Shown here in pieces: positions 1 to 11,140 of a stretch of 64,000 nt of DNA. The stretch spans positions 1-64,000 of the forward strand of contig JACATO010001045.1 in the NCBI GenBank assembly GCA_018389105.1. Reading direction: 5' to 3'. Numbering within the stretch: position 1 is the first letter of the stretch; the number at the start of each line of letters is the position of its first letter. Origin of the DNA: Nautilus pompilius (lineage: Eukaryota > Mollusca > Cephalopoda > Nautilida > Nautilidae). The notes beneath the pieces are model-generated. The model ran no database searches and was not told the DNA's origin. It was given only the letters and a program-made list of their open reading frames with translations. The position numbers and the translations under genes are program-made.

Positions 1-3000
1 TTTTGTGTTTGTTGTTTTTTATCTTCTAGTTTAGTTAAATTTCTAATAAGTGTCATTTCACTTTTCTGTCATAGTGACAGACTTTCCTTATTATACCAGT
101 TTAGTTATTATTTACTTCATTGGTGAATAGATATTTAATTTTGGATCAATACATCCGAATTGCTTTTCTAAAAGATCATTTTAATCAACTGGGAGTATAT
201 GATCTTCCTATTTGTTGTGGCCAACGCAGAGATCTTTTGAATTTAAAACTATCTGTGTTAAGTAAAAACTGATTTTTTTCTTTCTAAGAGTAATATGTTT
301 AGCTCTCATAGGTTTCGAGGTAGATGGTGCATACATTTTCTTATCATGTGTTTTCTGTCTTTATAGATGGATTTACTGATATCGTCTTCAATGGCCCGAA
401 AGTCCACTCTGCCATACTCTTTAAGTTGTTTTCATACACACGAGTAGGGACAGCTAAATTGCATATCATATCTTCATTACTTACGCCACGAGTGTTCGCT
501 CTGAAATCTTTTTGTTTTTTTTTTATTATTTCGCTCATTTGATGTTTGCTTCCATGTCTTTATTTACGTTCACGCTTTCATTAAAGAGAAAAAACAATTA
601 CATAATTCTAATTATGTAGCAGGTTGGGGACTGAAATACCGAAGCCATTTCCTTTCTGTTTCGGCAGTGACGGTTCGGTTCCCATTGTACCATTAGAATT
701 AAAATCTACAGTAGGTTATACAGTACTAAAGCAGTAAATTATTCGCAAAAAGATTACCATTAATTAATAAAAGCGGGTTCATGTACACCAAATGTTTAAA
801 AAACTAAGAAAAAGTTGAGTACTTTAGGAAATAGTCTTTCTTAAATCTGAATATTATAAAGGATAAATCCTACAAAGAACCATTCACGTGTATAATATAT
901 ATGTAAAGTAATTATTTCCTAAAAGATATAATTATTTGTGATTAACTGATTTATAAACCAATCGCAATGTTCATGCTGGCTGTAAAGATAATTTTGGCTG
1001 GTTGTAATACAGCTTTAGAAGAAATTGTAGTGGACCCTAAATATTGGGAGCTTGCAGTTACAAGTTTATTTTGTCAAATTTAAAGGAAAAGACGAAGAAC
1101 AGATTCTATCGATATATCTAAAATCGGAAATGAGAAACTCCTTAAAAGAACTATTAAATAGTGCTGTCTCTGACCTCACATGATCCACTTATAAATTAAG
1201 TTATGTGTATAAAGCATTTTGAAACGTCTACTCATCTATGGGAATAAAATGTGGTTACAATTTAGAAGCGACATTATCCTTGTTGTATAATTCAAAGTTG
1301 TTATCGCATATATTCCATGTAACCAGAAAATTGTTGCAACTTCCATATTCAAATCTTTGCTCTACACTACACATACTACATTCAGATTGGGCGAGGGTCG
1401 ATAACAGATATATATGCAGATGATCGATAGGAAGTACTCTGTAAAATAAGCTATATACTGTTTCACAAATGCGATAACGCTTTCTGGCTCTCACAGAAAC
1501 TGGAGAGCAAAGATAATTATGTGGAGTTGCATGTATCATGTAAGACTACGCGCCATACGTTGATCTCTTGTTCTCGTTGTCAGTGATTAGTTCAAATTAG
1601 CTGTGGTCTCATGCTTCCGTAATGAATAATTGCGTTTATAAAAAAGGTATATCAGTTTGTAAAACAGAAATTTTATTTCTTTAAATAAAAATCATTGAAT
1701 AAATATTGACTGATGCTAATGATACATTTCTTAATATTCTAAAAGCTGTAACTTAAGTTTAACTTTTTTCCATAAGAGCCTCATTGTAGACAATATTTTT
1801 TAGTTTTTCCTTGGAGTGTAACGCAAAACAGACTTTTGTTTACGCCAGCCAGCATCTCACGAGCATCAAACATACAGCTGTTCGTAGAAGCTTAGACTAT
1901 CCAAATAGAGACCAACAACTTTCAATGATTGGCCGGGTCCTGATGGACAATCTTGTGCCATTGCAGAGCTTGGGCGAATCTAAATTTCTTAGTATCATGA
2001 TTGGAACCCCAATTTAACAATTAGATCGTGAGATGAAACAGGAGGTAGTTGAAGAATGTTTTAAAATTCAATAGAATAATGAAACAAATTTTCTACATTA
2101 GTCGTATTATCCACAGATTTGTAGGATCTGGTATCTTTTAGAATTAACTCCAACAGCTCCTGATTCTTTTTGTCAACTGATTCATTTTAGGAGCCAGAAT
2201 AACTCTTTCTGTCAACATGTCTACATTCATAAAATAGTCTCTTGGATGAGAAAAACGTTTAAATAAGCTCCTTCAAAACCATGTGATTTTCCTACATGAC
2301 AGAATAATTTGCCTATCCTCTCCAGATTCACGTACAATACCAATATCAGTATTCAGCAGAACAAAGGAAAATTGTCCTGTTTATTCATTCTCACGGGGGT
2401 GAACAATCATGTTAGCTGTTAAATTTAAGGAACTAACATGTTCACACAGTGATGAATCTTTCCTGCAGACATATAATTCATCTGCATTAGTTTCTCTGGG
2501 AAAAACTGGCAAATTCTGGCGAAAATCTTATTCCATGAGCAATTTGACCCATCCTATCGGACTGTCATTCGTCCAAAGATTTTGCATCATACGATCAAAA
2601 GCTTTAAACGTATTTTTTTGGAATATGCTGCATTTATCCCATGCCAATTCTCTCTTGAAATGTCGCAAATTCCCTTTTCACTGGAGGAAAATGTATTAAA
2701 TAGCTTAAATGTTGCTTGAGCAGTTCTCATTCCAGTCAATAAAGTTGCTTCCATCGATGAAAATGCCACTCCGAGAACAATTCCATTTCTTCGGAGAATT
2801 TTTCATAGACAAAATTGGTTACGTAGATCTTCCCATTGAACCCTGGAGAATCAAATGTTTTCAAGTTCTTCAAAATCATAAAATGTCTCTCCTAATAACT
2901 TTTCAATAAGGAAAATGATCTTCTATATGGGGTGTTAGAAATCCAGAACCTACAAGGACTTTCTCTCCCAAAGACCAATCCTTTTCGTTAATTTTAGTCA

Positions 3001-3110
3001 GAGCTTTGTTATGAATGGAATCTGAAAGTTCAGTCTCTGAATTTACTGGATATCAAAAATTGACATTTATATATATATATATATATAAGCCTCCTGAAAA
3101 ACCTTTGAGA
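1..3110. other. Outer left arm: probable intron of lectin copy A, no gene seen
   Basis: No exon, RNA gene or transposon is recognisable here. By mirror symmetry with the right arm, where the corresponding stretch lies inside the intron between the two CTLD exons, this should be intronic sequence of a plus-strand lectin copy whose upstream exons lie left of the window. Short open frames (such as 324-542) are kept in the other arm only as far as the DNA is kept. A short AT microsatellite lies near 3069-3087. Confidence 0.5.
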
Positions 3111-3113
3111 AAA

Positions 3114-4222
3114 GAGAGCACTCTATATCTTGTAGCGTTCTAAATGATCCCACAAAGTGTTGAATTTTCATTTAGCCGTCCAAATAATCATAAAAGGCAT
3201 TGCACGTATACTTTAGGTTATTAAACTGTCGCACGAAGATTTATCTCTTTATGTAGGTTTCTAAGAAGTCGCACAAAGTGTTGTCTATTTATGTCGGCTT
3301 ATAAACATTCGTATAGCATTTTTTTCTATACGGTACATTGTACGTTTCTAAACAGTTGACCATAGTGTTTTCTATTAATTATAGGTTTGTAAACATTTGC
3401 ACAAAATATTTCCTATCCATTGTAGGTTTTTAAATAGTCGCACAATGTGTAGAATATAATATTCATTGTAAGTTTCTAAACTTCCACAAACGGCGTTGTC
3501 TATTCATTGTAGGTCTGTAAATAGTCGCACAAATTTTACAAAATGGTGTCATCTTATTGTAGCGCTATAAACAGTTGTTTCTTAAATCGTTCCTCACTGA
3601 ATTGGCATCATATTGAGGGTTTGTAAACAGTGTCACAAATGTTTATCTATTCATTGTAGGTTTTTAAGTGTAATCTATGTTTTGTATAGTTTTAGTCGAT
3701 CGCACAAAGTGTTGTTTCTACATTATGGGGTTCCAAAATTCGTAAAAGAACGTTGTCTATTTATTGTAGGTTTATATATATGAACACAAAGTCTTTTCTA
3801 TTCAATGTATGTTTGTAAATAACCACTTAAAGCGGTGTTCATTTATTGAAAGTTTGTAAACAGTCAAGAAACTATCTTTTTCTTCAAAGTTTCCAATCAT
3901 TCGCACAAAATTATCTCTATCCAATGTAGACTTTAAAAACGCACATCGTGTTATCTAGTGTTTGTAGATTTATTTGAATAGTCACAGAAAGGGTTGTCTA
4001 TCCATTGTAGCGTTCTAAATAATTTCACAAGAGTTGTCTGTTCATTGTATGTTTTCAAACAGTTTTAAATTGTGTTGTTTATTCAGCGTATGTTTTTTAA
4101 CAGTCGATCATTGCTTTCTATTAGTTATAGGTTTGTAAACAGTCGCACATAGAGAGGTCTACTCATTGTGTGATTTTAAAATGTCGATCGAAATGTTTTC
4201 TATTCATTGCAGTGGTCTAAAT
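3114..4222. repeat. Degenerate ~40 bp minisatellite, first part (left arm)
   Basis: A tandem array of about 40 bp units. Recurrent words are a gtcgcacaaag-like block, then tctattcattgtagg, then tttctaaac. Measured starts at 3228, 3268, 3308, 3355, 3396 and 3437 give periods of 40-47 bp. Units are strongly diverged from each other. The array is interrupted at 4223 by a hAT element and resumes after it. It lies in the large CTLD intron of the left lectin copy. Confidence 0.85.
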
Positions 4223-5828
4223 CAGTGTTTCTCAACCAGTTGGTTCGTAAAGTGTTTTCTGGGGTGGTCTCCGAACCCTGGAACTTTAAATTTTTGTCGT
4301 ATGACTGAGTCAAGAAACTGTTCATCAGTATGTATCTGTCTTGTTTATATGTACCGTATTTGATGGCTTATAAGACGCACTTTTTTCAGAACAAAGTATA
4401 CAAAAATTGCCCTGCGTCCAATACGTCGGTATCCATTCAGATGCCATCAAAGAAGAGTTCGTGTTTTGTAGTGCATTTGAAACCACTACAAAAGCCAATG
4501 ATATTATGGAGAACATAAGTACCTTTTATGTAACTCTGTGGAGTTTGTACAGATCGAGCACCAGTTATGTTTGGGTCAGAATCAGGCTTCCAGAAGAAAG
4601 TGAAAGGACTTGCTCCCCAAAATAAAGGGCATTCACTGCATGATTCGCCGATATGCTCTTGCCATTAAGGCTCATCCAGCCCCTTTGCAGGAGGTACATT
4701 GATTCTCTGATCAAAATTGTGAATTACATCAAAGCTAGGGCCCTCAACACCTGTCTGTTCAAAGAACTCTACAAAGACATGAATTCTGACCATGAGATTC
4801 TTCTCTTCTACACTGCTGCACGTTGGTTGTCAAAAGGAAATGTTGTCAATCGTGTCCTTGAGCTGAAAGATAAAATCAGATTGTTTCTGGAAGTGCAAGG
4901 TAAGCATGACCTAGTGGCTTGCTTTGATGATGAAGCTTGGATGAAAAGATTTGCTTATTTAGCAGACATTTTTGACCAGCTGAATAAGCTGAACTTCAGG
5001 GAAGGGAAACACACATTCAATTTCAAGACAATCTACAGGCATTTGTATCCGAACTACAAAACTGATGTCGGAAAGTAAACCTTGGTAACATTGCCATGTT
5101 TGAAAAACTCTGCAGTGTGGTAGGCGAATCTGAAGGTGAACTAGATGAGATCCTGTAGGTGAGATTACTGGGCACCTTGAATCCCTTGAAAAGGAATTTA
5201 AACAGTACTTCCCTGAGCTCACAGGAGAAGCTGGTAATCTGGTACGAAATCCATTCTCTGCTTCCCTGGATGTAACCAGTATTCCCGATGAAGTCCAGGA
5301 TGAATTCTTGGATCTGCGGAACCACCCAAGCACGTAACCTGTTTTATGATAAATCGCTGAGTGAGTTCTGGTGTGCTATGTATCAGTCATATCCCAATGT
5401 CACCATCCTTGCCTTCCGAGTTCTGCTTCCATTTGCCTCAATCTATCTCTGCGAGACTGGATTTTCAACTCTTGTTCACATAAAAACAAAGGCAAGGAAC
5501 AGGATGAATGTTGAGAATGACATGAGGTTGGCTTTACAAATACACGGCCGCGAATTTCCAAGCTGGCTGTCCAGACGCAACAACAAGCATCACATTAGGT
5601 CACTAAATTTTGAGAAAGAAAGATATGTTCAGGATGAGTGTAAAATGAATTTTCCTGGTGAATTTCACTCAAAACTGTCAATATATTAAAATAAAACTCT
5701 TATTTATATGATTTCTTTTGCTAAATTTATTCTTTGATTTTTTTCAATTATGGAATTGTAGCAGGGAGTCGCAGGTCTTTTGACTATTAGGAAAAGGTCC
5801 TCGAGTCCAAAAAGGTTAGCAACCACTG
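4223..5828 (+). mobile_element. hAT transposon, 1606 bp, ZBED5/FAM200-like lineage (left arm)
   Basis: The element begins cagtgtttctcaacc and ends in the imperfect inverse ggttagcaaccactg. It is flanked by a perfect 8 bp target-site duplication, gtctaaat, at 4215-4222 and 5829-5836. An 8 bp duplication and CAGTG termini are characteristic of hAT elements. It carries a degraded transposase on the plus strand and sits inside the minisatellite. The mirror copy in the right arm has the same length and the same target duplication, so insertion preceded the duplication of the locus. Confidence 0.93.
4407..5689 (+). pseudogene. hAT transposase remnant (ZBED5/SCAND3/FAM200-type)
   Basis: Three open blocks are separated by stops and frameshifts. 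Block 4407-4625 has the phrase KEEFVFC..FETTTKA, typical of the transposase core of this group. Block 4653-5078 (141 residues) has RWLSKGNVVNRVLELKDK and FAYLADIFDQLNKLN, hallmarks of the ZBED5/FAM200-like family. Block 5288-5689 holds the C-terminal dimerisation (hATC) region with LSEFWCAMYQSYP and LCETGFSTL. The N-terminal BED zinc finger is not visible, so the element is 5'-degraded and cannot make a full enzyme. Family placement rests on recalled motif patterns; inactivity is seen directly from the broken frame. Confidence 0.88.
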
Positions 5829-5936
5829 GTCTAAATAATCGCACAAGCCAATATATATTTATTCAAGTTTGTTATTAATCAGTCGCACAAAGAGTGGTCT
5901 ATTCACTGTAGCGTTCTAAACAGTCGCGCACATAAA
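5829..5936. repeat. Minisatellite, remainder after the hAT insertion (left arm)
   Basis: The same ~40 bp unit continues after the hAT element, with two or three further units containing gtcgcacaaag and gtagcgttctaaac words. The first eight bases (gtctaaat) are the second copy of the hAT target-site duplication. Confidence 0.8.
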
Positions 5937-6956
5937 CCTTTACAAGTAGTTTTGATAAGTAAGGTGGTGACTTTAGACATTTATCAGAAGTGTCCTCCTA
6001 CCAACCCTTATTTATCTGGTCACCTTTACATTCTCACGATCATGTTGGAGAGTAAAGCGTCGTACTCTACTTCAAACTACTATTAAATAGCCAATCTTCT
6101 ATATGAACATCTGAAACCTTTCAATATAAGCCTCTGGCGAAGCATCATACTTACGCCATTTTTCGTCATTTTAAAGTAGAAGTGACCAGTAACATTTGCT
6201 TAAAAGATCAAAATGTATATTAATGAATCATTTGACGACTGATAGAAGCATAAGTCCTGATGCGGCCACACTCAATATTGATTCTGCCAATCTCGTAAAA
6301 TTTTACTGGACATCGTGAATGCTTCCATTAAGAATTAGTAATAAATTAACAATGGGATAATTTCCGAAAGGATTAAATTGTTTTCTAAAACTGTTAATTG
6401 GTGTTGGTTTATCTTCTTTGTAGATTTTTGTTTAATTAATTCGAATATTGCAAGGTTGCACCATCTTTGTAAAATATTTAACAGTATAAAATGCATCTAC
6501 CATTTATTCTTGATCCCAGTAATATACATTTCACATTTTAGAAATAGACATGATCTCGTAAACAGACACTTCCATTGGAAATTAATTGAAACGAACTTAA
6601 TGAATAAATTTTTTGTGTTTTATTTCATTGTTTTGCATTTAGATTTTTTCAGACTTTTTCTTTTTTCTATTTTCGTGCATATTTCAAAATAACTTTGATA
6701 CAATATACAACTAACTTAAAATGGTTTAAAATATCATTATTCGATTAAATTGGAAGCATATTCTTTTATTCTATTGGTCCTTTGCATCAGATATTAAATA
6801 TATCATCAAGATTCTGTGGGTCGGTTACCGTGTAAAATTAAGAATAACCGACCAGAAAATTCGTTTTCATATTAGAAAATTTCTTTCCGGAAAAGTTTTG
6901 TTGAATGTCGTTTTAAATGATCTAAGAATTGAGTTGAACTTATTTATTTATTACAG

Positions 6957-7168
6957 ATGATGAGATTAGCATTGGGATAAACAGCAAGGAAGACCAGAGA
7001 TATGACGTAAACTGGAAAGGGGAGAGGATAAATACAAATCTGTGGAAGGGAAATTTTCTTGGATCCCTTCGATATAAATGCCTATATTTTGTTAAAAGAA
7101 GTTATGGGGTGCATTGGGTGAAGTCTTCATGCGATACAAAACTTTCTTATTACATTTGCTCTAACTAG
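6957..7168 (+). CDS. C-type lectin, final exon of copy A (second half of CTLD)
   Basis: A phase-1 terminal exon preceded by the acceptor tttattacag and ending at TAG (7166-7168). After two bases that complete a split codon it encodes 69 residues plus stop. Features include ISIGIN near the start, a Trp in DVNWKGER, then C, W, C and the closing YYIC. This is the usual pattern of the C-terminal half of a long-form CTLD. EPN/QPD and WND motifs are absent, so classical calcium-dependent sugar binding is not expected. Upstream exons are not in the window and should lie left of base 1. The first 119 bases differ at only two sites from the right-arm copy (39055-39266), but the last 93 differ at 23 sites, almost all replacement. 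Confidence 0.88.
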
Positions 7169-7430
7169 CTGCTTTCTATTTTTCGATATATATAAAGTGA
7201 TTTTTTTATTAAATCGGGCCTAAAAGACCTAACTACATTTGTACATAAGTAATGTGACAGCTGACATTCCCAGGTTAAAAAGAATATCATTGTGGTGAAA
7301 TAGCTATCGTTTACTCAAATATTGCAAGGACCTGATTGATGCTGGATTGATAAAGGTTTATTGCTACAAAAGGTTATGTTAATGAAGAAGGCACTGCTGT
7401 GTTGGACTCAACATGGTTGAACATGTGCTG

Positions 7431-7436
7431 AATAAA
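7431..7436 (+). terminator. Candidate polyadenylation signal for lectin copy A
   Basis: AATAAA about 263 bp after the stop codon, conserved in the other arm (38779-38784 on minus). An earlier ATTAAA lies at 7208-7213. Choice between them is not possible from sequence alone. Confidence 0.3.
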
Positions 7437-10235
7437 TCAGTTTTGATAGGTAGTTAGGGGCCAGTTATATACAGAGGGTTAAACAACAATCTGCTTAAGC
7501 AGGAAACAGCTCTCTGTATCTTATGGATTAACGACTGTCTGTCACGAATGTAATTTTATCTTTATAACTTATTTTCAAAGATACTAAGTATTACCCATTA
7601 ATGAAAAAATTGCTTAGTTATAAACTGCCACTCTTTCGAAGAACTCAGCGCCGAAGTATTTTGAAACAAGTCGATTTTATATATTATTGACAAACCATCA
7701 GTTACATTTACAATGTACACCAAGTGATTTGCTGTTATTGAATTGTATGGAGTAAAGTATAACTGTCATGAAAGGTAACCAAAAAATCTACAGTTATTAG
7801 TGTATAAATTAGGAGTGCAGCTTTATATATCAGAGGAATCTTATGACCAAATTATTAAAAAAATAAAAAAAATTCTGTTTTTAAAGAAGCAGATAATGAA
7901 ATTAAAATTGTAAAATTAATTCTAACTGATTAACAAAGGTAGGGTTCCAAGGGTAAAGATTTGAAAAAAGTGCATGTCATTACACTTCCTCGTGATTAAT
8001 GATAGTTGTTTCGCCATATTTAAGTATAATACTGAAGCAATTTTCGAGTAAAATATTTAAATCTTTTTTTTATATTTGAAATTCTAGGGTAGTTTAAGTA
8101 CACAATACAAAGATCGCATCAACTCTCACGAGCCCACAATTCGAAAAGACTTACCACTTATTATTTTAAATCAAAATATATTAATCCAGCCGGAAATCCA
8201 TTTTTAAAATTCAAAGAAACAGTGTATCAGAACAAGACGTTAATTTCGACTTTGTTATCAAGCTATTACATAAAATATGAATTTTCATTTGTATTAATGT
8301 TGCACATATTTTGGGCATCTATTTACGTAACGCGAAACAGCCTTAACTACTACTCATCCCTGTATTAAGTACGTGCATAACTTAATTACAACAGTTCGAC
8401 CAGTTTCCTTTGACTCTTCGATCTAGTTTGCCATTGACGTTTCTATGTGGACATGGAGTGTAAAATTCATGAAATAAAAAATCCATTCTAATTCTTTTAC
8501 TACTTGGTATTAAATACTAATCTTTACAATATTCTTGAGATCTTTATCTTGCTGCAATCTTTCGCATATCGATTATTGCCCCGACTGATTTCAATTGACC
8601 TTCAGTCTATTGTGATATTTCACTTTACTGCGAATCTCATCAAATTTCTATGAAGTCAGCAGCGAAATAACAAGAAAACTTGATCATCCTTTAAGATGAA
8701 CCTCACCATACCTAATTACAGAGCACACACAGCTCTTCCTATAGTTATGGCTTTTCTTTCTACTTTCATCAAACGTGTAAAATCGAACATTTCAAACACG
8801 CTCTCATTCCACCCCGATACATTGCTAGCTACAAACTATAGTTCTAATGTTTTTTTAAGCCTAAGAATATCGTGTTTTCGTTCAATCACCTCAATGCAAG
8901 ATTATAGTGACTACCTGGCCAATTAATTCAATCTTAAATTAACCATAGTCTTTACAATCAGCAATCTATTTTTCCGTTCAATGACTTTTCTCTTTATTTT
9001 CCGACCAGATAACTACATGGTTGAGTTACTTCAATTCAATGTACAAACAAAAGTTTGTTTGTATATCAACCACTAAATTTTATCTTTTCTACAATTTTCC
9101 ATAGCCATTAACCAACTTTATGCCTAGAAGTAATGATGGTCATGTTTCATATAACGGTATGTCCTTTAAATGCTATATTTTAGCCAGAAAATTAAGAGCA
9201 AGCATCAATAAAATTTTTAAAATAGGTGCATGGAATAGGCAACTGATTCAAAATAATCATAAGAAATAATATCTGAAGAACGCGATAAAAACGTCCTTGT
9301 GATTTGGTATAAATTTGGCATTGACAGATATCATTTACTAAGGCCATAATTATTCAAAATGTTTGAAACGATAACATCACAATGGTTCATATGTTTTGAT
9401 AAACAATTCATGGGATATTTAGTTATTTTCTATGATAAATCTTTTCCATAATGAAATTATAAAAAAGAAAATAAGTGTTTTCGTAAAGTAAACTCAAAAT
9501 TTCAAACGCAATATCCTGCAGTTTACATACACACAACATTAACTATAGTTTGAATTTTTCATGGTACTATACGGTATTTGGGAATCTTTATAATTGGTCT
9601 TGTAATTTGCTCTGAAATACTTTTGTTAAATCTACTATTGTTTTAATTATATGTAGTTATTGAATCATAGAAAGCAGAACCACAAAAAGTAAGATGGACA
9701 CTATATTGGGTGTATGCGCACGCAGCATAATTTTAATATTCATTGTTTTTTGTTCAAAATATATAATAATGTTATAATGTACTTATCTTATTTTTGTCAA
9801 ACATTTGATATTTTGAGAGTTTTAATAATATGTATAGCCTTTGTAATTTTTAATAATAAAAATAACTGCACCAAACACCTGTGTATCGTTTTTTCTTGTT
9901 CTGTTTATAAATGACCTTTTAACGTACGAGTCAAGTTATAATTTTATGCTAAATAAGTACGAAAAACCGAACTGAACACCACGGAGTTCGAGTCGACTCC
10001 CATTTTCATTTCAGAACTTTTCTTGTATTTATTTGATACAAAGAATTTCCGGACAATTATCATTTATAAAATTTCTTATTTTATTAATTCTACTTTTGAC
10101 GACTGCAAATTTTTATTTTGTATGCCATCATTAAACGACTTAGCTCATTTCCTAAAAAAAATATTATTTTTACATGGTAAACACAAACACACTGGCTGCT
10201 ATAATAGTGCATACATTATTAAAATATTGCAATAA

Positions 10236-10423
10236 TTATATACCACTCAAAATTTGTTTTGGATCAGCGGACACAACTTTGTTGTCGTAATGTTTATAAG
10301 TGCCGTAAGGAAAGCAAATTTGTAATGTGCATAAAGTATAATATAAGCAGTCATTATGATTTAAAATGTAACTATTATCTGGAAACCGAATTTGCACAGT
10401 TTGTGCTGTAACACTGAATCCCG
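10236..10423 (-). CDS. Possible phase-1 terminal exon, unknown protein (left arm)
   Basis: An open minus-strand frame follows an acceptor-like ccttacatttgcag. It starts in phase 1, as the lectin exons do, and runs 62 codons to TAA at 10236-10238. It contains QIRFPDNSY and three closely spaced cysteines (NDC, LC, IC). I do not recognise the domain. Between the two arms the putative exon shows only synonymous differences (two seen), while the residues just upstream of the acceptor change. That is weak support for constraint. The right-arm copy uses TAG instead of CAG at the acceptor, which is still a valid AG. No upstream exon was found, so this may be chance. Confidence 0.25.
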
Positions 10424-11140
10424 CTGCAAATGTAAGGTTAGATTTCAACTTTTCGTTGGTAAACGGTTTCTCCTACCTTCAAGAACAAAACGCCGACATC
10501 TTGGTGATACGTTTTTTACTCGAATCCGTCTTCAGCTTATTGTCTAACACTACCACCAAAAGTGTGATGCAAGTTCATGAGATTGAAGCATTAATTTACG
10601 CTAAGCACATCTGAAACATAACAACGTGTTGCTCCAGTGTCTAAGAAACTATTTCGTCTGGTAAGTTCTCTGTCCGTCAAATGTCGCTGTTGGGCCATTC
10701 TTTGCCATCCATCATAAAACAATGATCAGCTTAGTGATGAAGCAATTATTTACCAAAACTAAAGTGTGCAAATGAATGACATCTATCTGAAAATCAGGGG
10801 ACCGTATTGTCACGTGATACTCAAACCCTTTTCGCACTGGAAGTGGAAGTAATTTCGTCACAATGTCAAACGAGGTCTCAAAGCGGGACATGGTTTGTTA
10901 TCGACAGTAAATTGTACAAATATTAAATACAATATTGAAAAGGTGCTGATAATAATCTGAGCATAATAACAGATTGCGTGGCATGTTTAATAAATTTTAT
11001 AATTCATATATTTTTATTTACATTATTGTTACAATCATGACCACGGTCATAGTGTATTACATTAATTTTCGATAATATATATAGTTTGTAAAAGATTGCC
11101 TTCATTTATGGTTACCATTGTACCTATATATATATATATA

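Larger units (their letters stand above)
7169..11140. other. Intergenic left-arm DNA after lectin copy A
   Basis: AT-rich sequence between the lectin 3' end and the first Tc1-like element. Apart from the possible terminal exon at 10236-10423 I see no exon, RNA gene or complete transposon. A (TA)n tract at about 11125-11140 is the insertion target of the Tc1-like element. Confidence 0.5.

Noticed and set aside
3114-5936. Regular ~40 bp repetition resembling a CRISPR array
   Set aside because: The units are contiguous and degenerate throughout, with no constant repeat and unique spacer pattern, and the setting is an animal genome. It is a minisatellite.
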